A DNA stretch of 10,285 bases from Elusimicrobiota bacterium (GTDB lineage Bacteria; Elusimicrobiota; Elusimicrobia; O2-12-FULL-59-9), in contig JACQRQ010000061.1 in the NCBI GenBank assembly GCA_016206405.1, positions 1 through 10,285 on the forward strand, in the 5' to 3' direction. The notes under the pieces were generated by a model. It searched no databases and was not told where the DNA came from. It saw only the letters and a program-made list of their open reading frames with translations. Shown here piece after piece: positions 1-7,555 of this stretch (position 1 is its first letter; each line of letters starts with the position of its first letter). A program made the position numbers and the translations under genes.

Positions 1-59
1 CAAAATCCCCTCGGCCACATTGACTCAGTTATTGCTTGACAGGCCCTTAGGGGGCGGCG
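1..59 (+). other. Upstream edge; possible 3' end of a preceding gene
   Basis: This short stretch precedes ftsL. Frame 3 ends at a TGA at 21-23 (last residues KSPRPH) and frame 1 ends at a TGA at 37-39 (last residues HIDSVIA); frame 2 stays open into the ftsL region. In many dcw clusters rsmH (mraW) lies directly before ftsL, so one of the two closing frames could be its C-terminal tail. Neither tail shows the NPR-x-R-S-x-x-LR signature usually found near the RsmH end, but too little is present to decide. No convincing promoter is visible here. Confidence 0.25.
49..54 (+). promoter_or_regulatory. Ribosome binding site of ftsL-like gene
   Basis: AGGGGG lies five bases before the ATG at 60. It is a purine-rich Shine-Dalgarno-like match with good spacing and supports this start over the overlapping frame-2 reading that begins at 20. 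Confidence 0.55.
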
Positions 60-452
60 ATGGACAAAAGAAAACTGGCGGCGTTGTTCGGTTTGAGCGC
101 GGTCGTCTTTGTCTTGGTTTGGCAGCATGTCGAAGCGACCCGTCTGGGCTACCAGGTTCAAAAAGTCCGCAAAAAGATCACATGGCAGGCGGGGCAAAAC
201 GCCTACTATACGCAGCAAATTCAGAACTTCAAATCCCCCGACAGATTGATGGCGCGGGCTTCCCGGGAATTAAACATGGTCATTCCCCCCCCGGAGGCCA
301 TCGTTTCCCTTTACGATTCCAAACCGGAGCTATTGGTCGCGCGGGAATCCGGGCGGCGAAACATCGCCGCGCGAATGAACGCGCTCCGCGTCGAAGGGCT
401 CCGGCGGTTTGCGCGAGTCCTCCCAAGTCCTCCGTTATTGCCGCCAAAATAG
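60..452 (+). CDS. ftsL: FtsL-like septum-formation protein
   Basis: Small bitopic membrane protein of 130 residues that probably acts as the FtsL subunit of the divisome, where FtsL with FtsB/DivIC and FtsQ activates FtsWI. Visible features are a short charged cytoplasmic start (MDKRK), one hydrophobic helix at about residues 7-21, and then a predicted helical, coiled-coil-prone stretch at about 22-60 (HVEATRLGYQVQKVRKKI and onward). A segment with the S-P-D-R-L pattern follows at about 59-63, leading into ELNMVIPPPEAI; FtsL proteins commonly have a similar '-P-x-R-(I/L)-x-x-x-A-x-x-x-L-G/N-(M/L)-' region after the coiled coil. The C-terminus is basic and then proline-rich. Family members diverge strongly in sequence, so the call rests on size, topology, this pattern and the position directly before ftsI. 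It ends 18 bases before ftsI and is probably in the same operon. Confidence 0.8.
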   Translation: MDKRKLAALFGLSAVVFVLVWQHVEATRLGYQVQKVRKKITWQAGQNAYYTQQIQNFKSPDRLMARASRELNMVIPPPEAIVSLYDSKPELLVARESGRRNIAARMNALRVEGLRRFARVLPSPPLLPPK

Positions 453-470
453 CCCAGAGGCAGCCTTGAG

Positions 471-2159
471 ATGAGACTGACGGCCCGCCTTAATTTTTGC
501 GCCTTCCTTTGCCTGCTCCTGTTTTTTCCTGTGTGCGCGAGATTGACGTACCTTCAGGTCTTCAGCCACAAGCGCTTGGATACGCTGACGGCAAAAGGGG
601 TGCAGCGGACCATCGTCCGGGAGCCCCCCCGCGGCCGCATTTTAGACCGCAACCGAAACGTCCTGAGCGAATCGCAGCCGTCCTGGTCCTGCTATTTGCA
701 GCCGCCTCAATTTCATCGCAGCGCGGCGGTTCTGGCGCGCTTGAGCGCCGTTCTGGAGATACCGCCCGAAAAATTGCGGGATAAAGCCGCCGGCGGCCGC
801 AAGTTTGTATGGCTGAAAAAAGGCATCAATTGGAGCCAGGCGGAACAAATCCGGAAACTGGAGGCCGAAGGGGTCGGGCTCATTCACGACCAAATCCGGC
901 ATTATCCCAACGGCCGCCTTTCCCGCCCTCTCTTGGGAGCGGTGGACGCCCATGGCGCGGGATTGGCCGGGCTGGAGCGGATTTACGACGCCCGCTTGGG
1001 CGGTGAAGCGGAGCAGCTTGAAATACTCAAAGACGGCATCGGCGGAACGATTTTCAAAAAAGTGGACCGGGAGAGCGGGCGGATACAACATCTGGTGTTG
1101 ACCCTCGACCGCAATATGCAATTTTTGGCCGAAGAGGCGCTTGAGAGCGAGGTGATCCGGCAGAAGGCCAAATCCGGGATGGTGCTGGCCCAGGATCCCA
1201 ACACGGGAGAGATTTTGGCGATGGCCTCCTACCCGCAGAAGCTCTTTCATGTCCCTGGAATTCAGGACGTCATCGAGCCGGGCTCGACCTTCAAAATCGT
1301 CGCCGTATTGGCCGCGCTGGAGGAAAAAACTCTGGCGGCGCAGGAGCGCATCGACTGCGGATACGGCCGCTGGGAGCTGGCCAAGAGGCTGGTCGTCCAT
1401 GACCACGAGCCCTACGGCAGCCTCAATTTGGGCGAGATACTCGCCTATTCCTCCAATATCGGCATCGCCAAGGTGGCCGAGAGGGTGGGGCGGAATAAAT
1501 TTTACGGCACCGCGCGGGCCTTGGGATTCGGCAATAGAACCGGGATCGACTATCCGGGCGAATCCTCCGGCCTGCTGCGGCCTCCGGGGACTTGGTCCCG
1601 CACGACTTTTCTGATCGCCTCCTTCGGCCAGGGAATCGGAGCGACCCCCTTGCAGATGCTCGCGGCTTTCTCCGCCGTCGCCAACGGAGGGAAGCTGCTC
1701 AAGCCCAGGCTGGTGCGCGGATTCGCGTCCGACGAGGCCGGGCAGGCGGGCGAGCTCGCCGCCGCGCCCCCGCCGGAAGTCGTGCGCCAGGTCGCCTCGC
1801 CGCAAGCGCTTGCGGAGCTCAAGAAAATGCTGCTGGGGGTCATCGAGACCGGCACGGGCGCCAACGCCAAAGTTCCCGGCTACAAAATCGCCGGCAAAAC
1901 GGCGACCGCCCAAAAATTCGACCACGAAACGGGCCGATATTCCAAGACGCGCGTCAGCGCCTCGTTTTGCGGCTTTTTCCCCTACGCGCGGCCCGAGGTC
2001 ACTCTCTTTGTCCTAGTGGATGAGCCTCAGCTCGGGCATTACGGTTCCGAAGCCGCCGCGCCCCTGTTTTCCCGTCTCGCCAAAAAGTATTTGGCCCTCA
2101 AAGGCATTCCGCCCGACCAGAACCAACTCGCCAAGAATCGCGATAAAGTGATAGAGTGA
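471..2159 (+). CDS. ftsI: Septal peptidoglycan transpeptidase FtsI (class B PBP)
   Basis: Class B penicillin-binding protein of 562 residues that cross-links new septal peptidoglycan in the periplasm as partner of FtsW. One N-terminal membrane anchor lies at about residues 8-24. The dimerisation (pedestal) domain starts with the family signature EPPRGRILDRN (51-61), and the transpeptidase domain covers about 230-545. Active-site motifs are STFK (S272, K275), SSN (327-329) and KTA (476-478); the last is KTG in most family members. FGQGIGATPLQM (385-396) is also typical. There are no PASTA repeats and the protein ends about 20 residues after the domain. The ATG at 471 is preceded by AGAGG at 456-460, ten bases away. 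The stop is in the same frame as murE, whose ATG follows 33 bases later. FtsI is favoured over PBP2 or SpoVD because of its dcw position and length. Confidence 0.93.
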   Translation: MRLTARLNFCAFLCLLLFFPVCARLTYLQVFSHKRLDTLTAKGVQRTIVREPPRGRILDRNRNVLSESQPSWSCYLQPPQFHRSAAVLARLSAVLEIPPEKLRDKAAGGRKFVWLKKGINWSQAEQIRKLEAEGVGLIHDQIRHYPNGRLSRPLLGAVDAHGAGLAGLERIYDARLGGEAEQLEILKDGIGGTIFKKVDRESGRIQHLVLTLDRNMQFLAEEALESEVIRQKAKSGMVLAQDPNTGEILAMASYPQKLFHVPGIQDVIEPGSTFKIVAVLAALEEKTLAAQERIDCGYGRWELAKRLVVHDHEPYGSLNLGEILAYSSNIGIAKVAERVGRNKFYGTARALGFGNRTGIDYPGESSGLLRPPGTWSRTTFLIASFGQGIGATPLQMLAAFSAVANGGKLLKPRLVRGFASDEAGQAGELAAAPPPEVVRQVASPQALAELKKMLLGVIETGTGANAKVPGYKIAGKTATAQKFDHETGRYSKTRVSASFCGFFPYARPEVTLFVLVDEPQLGHYGSEAAAPLFSRLAKKYLALKGIPPDQNQLAKNRDKVIE

Positions 2160-2192
2160 TCTGCCGCCGGATCCGCCGGTCGCGGAGAATCG

Positions 2193-3716
2193 ATGACGCT
2201 GAAACGCTTGCTGCGAGGGATCGAGGTGCGACGATTCTCGGGGTCCCGGGCGATTTCCGTCGCGGGCTTGGCTTACGATTCCCGCCGCGCGCGCCGCCGC
2301 TTCCTTTTTTTCGCCCTCCCGGGAACGAGAACCGATGGGAACCTTTTTGTCCGCGATGCCTTGGCCCGGGGCGCCGGCGCGGTCGTGAGCGAAAATCCCG
2401 CCCCCGCGTCCGGGACTCTGCCGGAGGGCTGCGTCTGGATCGAAGTTCCCGACGTCATGCGGGCGATGGGGATCATCTCCAAACGCTTCCACGGCGATCC
2501 CGCCCGCGCTTTGACGCTTGTGGGAATCACCGGCACCAACGGAAAAACCACGACCAGCTATTTTTTGGAGTCCATTCTTGAGGCCGCGGGCCGTCCGGCG
2601 GGCGTGATCGGGACCGTCAACTACCGCGTCAACGGCAGGGTCATTTTCCCCTCCACCCACACGACCCCGCTGGCGGCCGATCTCCACGGGCTGTTGCGGC
2701 GCATGCGCGCATCCGGAGCCCGCGCCGCCGTCATGGAGGTGTCCTCCCACTCCTTGGCGCTCAAGCGGGTCGAGGAAATTCGCTACCACACCGGGGTTTT
2801 TACCAATTTTTCGCGCGATCACCTCGATTTTCATCGCACCCGGAAATCGTATTTGTCGGCCAAACTGCACCTGTTGGATTTGGTCCGCCGTGCCGCCGTC
2901 TTAAATCGCGACGATCCAAAATACGCCGAATTTCGCCGGCGCGCCCCCCGGGGGGTCCGGCGGATATCCTACGGGCTTAAGGCCGGAGCGGATTTGCGCG
3001 CGGCCGATCTCCGGATGTCATTGGAAGGAAGCCGGTTCCGCATGATTTTCGGGTCAAAAAGCTCTCCCGCGCGCATTTCCTTGCCGGGAGAGCACAATGT
3101 CCTCAACGCCCTGGCGGCGGCGGGCGCGGCCCTCGCTTTGGGGATTTCCATGAGAAACGTCGTCGCGGGCTTGCAGCGCCTGCGCGGGGTTCCCGGGCGG
3201 CTGGAGGCGATCCGGGCCGGTCAGGATTTTCATGTATTTGTCGACTATGCCCACACGGACGCGGCCCTTCTGGAGGTTCTCAGGCAAATCAAGCGCTTGG
3301 CCGGAGACGGCGAGCGGGCCTTGAGGGGGCGGCTCATCACGGTCTTCGGCTGCGGCGGGGACCGGGACCGGAGCAAGCGCGCGCCGATGGGCGCCATCGC
3401 CTGCCGCCACAGCGACGTGGCCGTGGTCACCAGCGACAATCCCCGCAGCGAGCCGCCGGCCCGGATCATCCGGGACGTTCTCTCCGGAGCGCGCCATACC
3501 GGACGCCGGAACTACCGGGTGATCGCCGACCGGGCCGAGGCGATCGCCGCGGCCGTGCGGATGGCCCGCAAGGGAGACGCCGTGCTCATCGCGGGCAAAG
3601 GGCACGAAAATTATCAGATTCTCAAAGGCCGGACCATCCATTTCGATGACAAAGAAATAGCGCTGCGCGCGCTGCAAGCCAGGCGTAAGGGCCGGACGCG
3701 GAAGGCGCCGTCGTGA
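2193..3716 (+). CDS. murE: UDP-MurNAc-tripeptide ligase MurE (meso-Dap-adding)
   Basis: Cytoplasmic ATP-dependent ligase of 507 residues that adds the third stem-peptide residue to UDP-MurNAc-L-Ala-D-Glu. The N-terminal UDP-binding domain contains AYDSRR (27-32) and the LFFALPG-x-RTDG region (38-49). The central ATPase domain has the P-loop GITGTNGKTTT (111-121), HTTP (156-159), EVSSHSL (182-188), NFSRDHLDFH (205-214) and K224, which matches the carbamylated lysine position of Mur ligases. The C-terminal domain has DYAHTDAAL (351-359), DNPR (415-418) and GKGHE (468-472). DNPR is known in meso-Dap-adding MurE, whereas L-Lys enzymes differ there, so the substrate is inferred to be meso-diaminopimelate. 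GGAG at 2184-2187 stands five bases before the ATG. The TGA shares bases with the GTG start of murF. Confidence 0.96.
   Translation: MTLKRLLRGIEVRRFSGSRAISVAGLAYDSRRARRRFLFFALPGTRTDGNLFVRDALARGAGAVVSENPAPASGTLPEGCVWIEVPDVMRAMGIISKRFHGDPARALTLVGITGTNGKTTTSYFLESILEAAGRPAGVIGTVNYRVNGRVIFPSTHTTPLAADLHGLLRRMRASGARAAVMEVSSHSLALKRVEEIRYHTGVFTNFSRDHLDFHRTRKSYLSAKLHLLDLVRRAAVLNRDDPKYAEFRRRAPRGVRRISYGLKAGADLRAADLRMSLEGSRFRMIFGSKSSPARISLPGEHNVLNALAAAGAALALGISMRNVVAGLQRLRGVPGRLEAIRAGQDFHVFVDYAHTDAALLEVLRQIKRLAGDGERALRGRLITVFGCGGDRDRSKRAPMGAIACRHSDVAVVTSDNPRSEPPARIIRDVLSGARHTGRRNYRVIADRAEAIAAAVRMARKGDAVLIAGKGHENYQILKGRTIHFDDKEIALRALQARRKGRTRKAPS
3700..3705 (+). promoter_or_regulatory. Ribosome binding site of murF
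   Basis: GGAAGG, inside the last murE codons, lies seven bases before the GTG at 3713. The good spacing supports GTG as the true murF start at the GTGA overlap with the murE stop. Confidence 0.6.
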
Positions 3717-5101
3717 AGCTGGATTTGTCGTGGAATCTGCTGTGCCGGATCGTCGCGGGCCGCCTGCTTTCGGGCGCGGACGGCGGCGCGCTGCTTGAGT
3801 CCATCTCCATCGACACACGCACGCTCTCCGCCGGCCAGATATTTTGGGCGCTGAAAGGCAAAAAGCTGGACGGCCATCGCTACCTCGACCACGCCGTCGG
3901 CCGGGGCGCCGCCGGTTTGGTGGTGCAGGACCTCCCGCAAGGCTGGGCCCCCCCGGAGGGCGCCGCGGTGCTGCAGACGCCGGACACGCTCGCGGCGCTG
4001 CAGCGCTTGGCGGCCTGGCATATCCGCCGCAACGGCGTTCGCTCCGTCGGCATCACGGGCTCCAACGGAAAAACGACGACCAAAGAGATGCTGCGCGCCA
4101 TTTGCGCCGCGCAGGCCCCCTCCGTGGCGTGCGCGGCCAGCTACAACAACGAGATCGGCCTTCCTCTCACCGCACTGGAGATTTTGCCGGAGCACCGCTA
4201 CGCGGTGTTTGAGATGGGCGCTTCCAAGCGCGGCGACATCAGCCTCCTGGCCGGCATCGTCAAACCCGAAGGCGGCGTCATCACCAATATCGCCCCCGCC
4301 CATCTGGAATATTTCGGCAGCCTCGAAAATGTCGTCAAAACCAAACGCGAGCTGTTTGAAGCCCTGCCCCCGGAGGGCTTTGCCGTCTTCAACGAAGATG
4401 ACCCCTGCCTGAGACCGCTGAGAAAAACGCTGCGCCAACGCGTCGTCTCTTTTGGATTTTCCGAGGCGGCGGAGCTGCGGATTGAGGCCTGCGGACCCAG
4501 GCTGGTCATGGAAATTTCCGGTCAAATCCTTGAGACCGAGATATTGGGGGCGGCGGGCAAGACTTTTTGCCTCAACGCCGCCGCCGCCGCCGCCGCGGCC
4601 TGGGCGCTGGGGATTTCAAAAGAGGCCATCTTGGCCGGACTTAAAACCTACCAGCCTCCCCCGCTGCGCATGGAGGTCCGGCGGCATCCCTCCGGCGCGT
4701 TTTTTCTGTGCGATTATTACAACGCAAATCCGGCTTCAGTTCGCACCGCCCTTGAAGCCTTTTCGGGCGGATTCCACGGGTTGCAAAAGTTTGCTATTCT
4801 TGGGGATATGAAGGAGCTTGGCTCGTTTTCCCGCCCGTATCACGCCGAACTGGGCCGGATTCTGGCGTCAATGCCTCTTGCGGGGGCGTTTCTTTGCGGC
4901 GAGGAAATGAAGGCCGCCTGGGAAAAAATAACCTCTTTGGGCCCGCTCCCATTTCCGCTGCGCTACGCTCCCTCCCCCAGCGGCTGGGAAGCCGAACTGC
5001 GCGGCGAGATGAAAGAGGGGAGCGCGTTTCTGTTCAAGGCCTCGCGCGCCATGGAGTTTGAAAAAGTCGTGGAAAAGCTTTGGTCCCCGCCGGCGGTTTG
5101 A
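3713..5101 (+). CDS. murF: UDP-MurNAc-tripeptide:D-Ala-D-Ala ligase MurF
   Basis: Cytoplasmic ATP-dependent ligase of 462 residues that attaches D-Ala-D-Ala to UDP-MurNAc-tripeptide, the last cytoplasmic stem-peptide step. Visible motifs are SIDTRTLSAGQIFWALKG (32-49, N-terminal substrate domain), the P-loop GITGSNGKTTTKEM (113-126), YNNEIGLPL (144-152), FEMGASKRGDI (166-176), TNIAPAHLEYFGS (191-203), the DYYNANPASV region (334-343), AILGDMKELG (361-370) and KASRAMEFE (442-450). GSNGKTTTKE and YNANP separate MurF from MurC, MurD and MurE. Departures from the common forms are SKRG where many have NHPG, and KASRAM where KGSR is usual. An eight-alanine run (289-296) sits in the helix after LN. 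The start is GTG, overlapping the murE stop, so translation is probably coupled. The stop lies five bases before mraY. Confidence 0.95.
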   Translation: MKLDLSWNLLCRIVAGRLLSGADGGALLESISIDTRTLSAGQIFWALKGKKLDGHRYLDHAVGRGAAGLVVQDLPQGWAPPEGAAVLQTPDTLAALQRLAAWHIRRNGVRSVGITGSNGKTTTKEMLRAICAAQAPSVACAASYNNEIGLPLTALEILPEHRYAVFEMGASKRGDISLLAGIVKPEGGVITNIAPAHLEYFGSLENVVKTKRELFEALPPEGFAVFNEDDPCLRPLRKTLRQRVVSFGFSEAAELRIEACGPRLVMEISGQILETEILGAAGKTFCLNAAAAAAAAWALGISKEAILAGLKTYQPPPLRMEVRRHPSGAFFLCDYYNANPASVRTALEAFSGGFHGLQKFAILGDMKELGSFSRPYHAELGRILASMPLAGAFLCGEEMKAAWEKITSLGPLPFPLRYAPSPSGWEAELRGEMKEGSAFLFKASRAMEFEKVVEKLWSPPAV

Positions 5102-5106
5102 CCTGA

Positions 5107-6192
5107 ATGCTTCATTATTTGACGGCTTGGAAGGAGTTTTGGGGCGGCTTCAACCTTCTCAGCTACATTTCCTTCCGCGCCGGCGGCGCGGCCTTGACCG
5201 CCCTGATCATCTCGATGGCCCTGGGCCCCGGCCTCATCGAGCGCTTGAAGCGATACAAGGTGGGCCAAATGCAGAGGCCGGACGGCCCTTCCAGCCACCT
5301 CAACAAGGCGGGCACGCCCACCATGGGCGGCTTGCTCATCTTGTTGAGCCTTCTGATCAGCGTTTTGCTCTGGGCCCGGCTCGACAACCGCTTCATCCAG
5401 CTCCTGCTCGTGGTGACGTTGGGGCTTGCCGCCGTCGGTTTCGGCGACGATTATCAAAAACTGGTCAAAAAAAACTCGCGCGGAGTCCCCTCCAGGCTGA
5501 AATTCCTGGTGCAGGGCGTCATCGCTTTCGGCGCGGTCTTGTACCTCGACATCCACCCCCCCAACCCTCAATTCCTGACTTCGGTGACCATCCCCTACAG
5601 CAAGGCGACCTTCATCGATTTGGGGCCTCTTTATTTCATGTTGGCGATGCTCATCATCACCGGCGCCTCCAACGCCGTCAATTTGACCGACGGTCTCGAC
5701 GGGCTGGCGGCGGGCAGCATCATTTTATGCGCGATGACCTACGCCGTTTTCGCGTATGTGGCCGGGCACGCCATGTTTTCCCAATACCTGCGCATCGTCC
5801 CCGTCCCCGGGGCCGGGGAAGTCAGCGTTTTTCTGGCGGCGTTGATGGGCGCCTGCCTGGGATTTCTTTGGTTCAACGCCTATCCGGCCGAGATATTCAT
5901 GGGAGACACCAGCTCGCTTTTCATGGGAGGGATCATCGGCACCGCCGCGATCGCCGTCAAGCAGGAGCTGATTCTTCCCATCGTCGGAGGCGTCTTCTTG
6001 ATGGAAACCTTGTCGGTGATTTTGCAAATGACCTCGTACAAACTGAGAGAAGGCAAGCGGGTTTTTAAGATGGCGCCCCTGCATCACCACTTTGAGCTTT
6101 CCGGCTGGGCGGAGCCGAAGGTGACGGTCCGGTTTTGGATCGCCGGCATCATCCTGATGCTGCTATCCTTTTCCTCGCTTAAGATCCGCTGA
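5107..6192 (+). CDS. mraY: Phospho-MurNAc-pentapeptide transferase MraY
   Basis: Integral inner-membrane enzyme of 361 residues that transfers phospho-MurNAc-pentapeptide from UDP to undecaprenyl phosphate, giving lipid I. About ten hydrophobic segments are visible, for example near 25-45, 73-89, 97-112, 174-190, 238-256, 286-306 and 342-358. Family signatures are KAGTPTMGG (67-75), the catalytic-site aspartates in GFGDDY (111-116, D114 and D115), NAVNLTDGLDGLAAG (189-203), FNAYPAEIFMGDTSSL (256-271, D267) and APLHHHFE (323-330, with HHH at 326-328). DTSS replaces the usual DTGS. The length is normal for the family. Only weak purine-rich sequence precedes the ATG, five bases after the murF stop, so translation probably depends on ribosomes finishing murF. 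Confidence 0.96.
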   Translation: MLHYLTAWKEFWGGFNLLSYISFRAGGAALTALIISMALGPGLIERLKRYKVGQMQRPDGPSSHLNKAGTPTMGGLLILLSLLISVLLWARLDNRFIQLLLVVTLGLAAVGFGDDYQKLVKKNSRGVPSRLKFLVQGVIAFGAVLYLDIHPPNPQFLTSVTIPYSKATFIDLGPLYFMLAMLIITGASNAVNLTDGLDGLAAGSIILCAMTYAVFAYVAGHAMFSQYLRIVPVPGAGEVSVFLAALMGACLGFLWFNAYPAEIFMGDTSSLFMGGIIGTAAIAVKQELILPIVGGVFLMETLSVILQMTSYKLREGKRVFKMAPLHHHFELSGWAEPKVTVRFWIAGIILMLLSFSSLKIR

Positions 6193-6208
6193 TTCATTTC
6201 GGTGACTC

Positions 6209-7555
6209 ATGTTCATTCCCGAAAAATTTAGGTATAAAACCGCCTGCGTATTAGGCCTGGGCGCCTCCGGGGTCGCCTGCGCCAACCTGCTCAGGGACAG
6301 GGGCTTTGAGGTCCTCGTCAGCGATTCGGGCAAAGGCGCGGCGCCGGCGCGGGCCGCGCGGTCGCTGCGCAAAGGCATCGCCTTCGAGACCGGCGGCCAC
6401 AGCGCCAAGGTCTTGCAGGCGGGTTTTATCGTGAAAAGTCCGGGCATCGACCCGCGCATCGCGATTTTTCGCCTGGCGGCCCGCAAGGGCATCCCGGTCT
6501 TCAGCGAAGTGGAGACCGCGCTGGCCCTTGGCCGCGCGCCGAGGGTGTGGGCCGTGACGGGCACCAACGGCAAAACCACCACCACCGCCCTGCTGGCCGC
6601 CGTCGCCCGGGAGGCGGGCCTGCGCTGCCATGCGGCCGGAAATATCGGTCCGCCGGTCTCCTCGGCCGCCGCCGCGGCGCGTCCCGGAGACCTCATGGTC
6701 TTGGAGGTTTCCAGCTACCAGTTGGAAGACAGCTCCGCTTTCGCGCCCGAAGTCTCCGTGCACTTGAATATCACGCCGGACCACATGGATCACCACGGGA
6801 GCATGCGCAGCTACATGGCCGCGAAGCTCAAGGCGAGCCGGGCGCAAACCCGCAGCGACGTGTGCGTTTACAACGCGGACGACGCGCGTCTTAAACGGCT
6901 GCTGCGGAGCGTCCGGGCCAAAAAACTGGGGTTTTCTCTCGCCGACCGCCGCCAGGAGGCTTTTTTTGACGGCTCCCGGATTCGCTTCCGGCTGGGACGC
7001 AAAGTCCTCGCCGCGGCGCCGCCGGCGCTTTTGGGCAAACACAATATCCAAAACGCCATGGCGGCCGGCTTGGGCGACCTCTCTCATGGAATTGCCCTCG
7101 CCGCCGTGCAGCGCGCTTTCCGGAAGTTCAAGGGCATTGCGCACCGCTTGGAGAGTGTCGCCGTCAAATCCGCCCGGACATTCATCAACGACTCCAAAGC
7201 CACCAACGTAGATTCCACCCAGGTGGCCCTGCGGGCGCTCGAACCTTTGAACCAAAACATTTTGCTTATTCTGGGCGGGCTGCACAAAGGCGTTCCGTAC
7301 CGCGGCCTTCTTCCGTTGTTGAGAAAGCGGGTGCGCTTGATCTTCGCCATCGGCAAAGCCGCGCCCCTCATCCGGCGGGAGTTGGGGCCTGCAGTGCGCC
7401 GCGCCGGCACCTTGCGGCGGGCGGTGCAGTGGAGCTACCGCCTCAGCCGGCCCGGGGAAATTATTCTGCTTTCGCCCGCCTGCGCCTCCTTCGATCAATT
7501 CAGGAATTTCGAGCACAGGGGCGAGGCGTTTAAGGCCCTGGTCCGGGGGCTGTGA
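6209..7555 (+). CDS. murD: UDP-MurNAc-L-Ala:D-glutamate ligase MurD
   Basis: Cytoplasmic ATP-dependent ligase of 448 residues that adds D-glutamate to UDP-MurNAc-L-Ala, acting before MurE and MurF. The Rossmann-like N-terminal domain contains VLGLGASGVA (14-23) and VKSPGID (75-81). The central domain has the P-loop TGTNGKTTTT (117-126), AAGNIG (142-147), LEVSSYQLE (165-173), NITPDHMDHHGS (187-198) and K206 in the usual carbamylated-lysine position. The C-terminal domain has NDSKATNVDST (327-337), LILGGLHKG (353-361) and LSPACASFDQFRNFEHRG (421-438). NDSKATN and LSPACASFD are characteristic of MurD and exclude MurC, MurE and MurF. GGTGA at 6201-6205 is a possible but tightly spaced ribosome binding site. 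The stop overlaps the ftsW start. Confidence 0.96.
   Translation: MFIPEKFRYKTACVLGLGASGVACANLLRDRGFEVLVSDSGKGAAPARAARSLRKGIAFETGGHSAKVLQAGFIVKSPGIDPRIAIFRLAARKGIPVFSEVETALALGRAPRVWAVTGTNGKTTTTALLAAVAREAGLRCHAAGNIGPPVSSAAAAARPGDLMVLEVSSYQLEDSSAFAPEVSVHLNITPDHMDHHGSMRSYMAAKLKASRAQTRSDVCVYNADDARLKRLLRSVRAKKLGFSLADRRQEAFFDGSRIRFRLGRKVLAAAPPALLGKHNIQNAMAAGLGDLSHGIALAAVQRAFRKFKGIAHRLESVAVKSARTFINDSKATNVDSTQVALRALEPLNQNILLILGGLHKGVPYRGLLPLLRKRVRLIFAIGKAAPLIRRELGPAVRRAGTLRRAVQWSYRLSRPGEIILLSPACASFDQFRNFEHRGEAFKALVRGL

Noticed and set aside
20..41. Two TTGAC motifs before ftsL, possible -35 boxes
   Set aside because: No -10-like sequence stands 16-18 bases downstream of either (the sequence there is GC-rich), and the gene is probably inside an operon.
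20..469. + strand open frame of 149 codons overlapping the ftsL-like gene
   Set aside because: Composition is rich in Arg, Gly and Pro without a membrane segment; the frame starting at 60 has a Shine-Dalgarno and FtsL topology.
642..1925. Long open frame of 427 codons on the minus strand opposite ftsI
   Set aside because: It lies fully within the well-supported ftsI, has low-complexity Arg/Gly/Ala-rich composition and no recognisable domain; such frames are expected in GC-rich coding DNA.
2013..2870. Minus-strand open frame across the ftsI/murE junction
   Set aside because: No domain or plausible start context; both + strand genes are supported by several motifs each.
4561..4600. Alanine run as a sign of frameshift or misassembly in murF
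   Set aside because: The frame and motifs continue correctly on both sides and the run fits the usual alanine-rich helix after the LN segment in MurF.
2526..6585. Similar GTNGKTT or GSNGKTT stretches in murE, murF and murD as a DNA repeat
   Set aside because: They are the P-loops of three paralogous Mur ligases; the likeness is at protein level with differing codons, not a recent repeat.
6251..7516. Long open frame of 421 codons on the minus strand opposite murD
   Set aside because: It mirrors the GC-rich murD codons, shows no family motif and would need a gene embedded in a conserved essential one.
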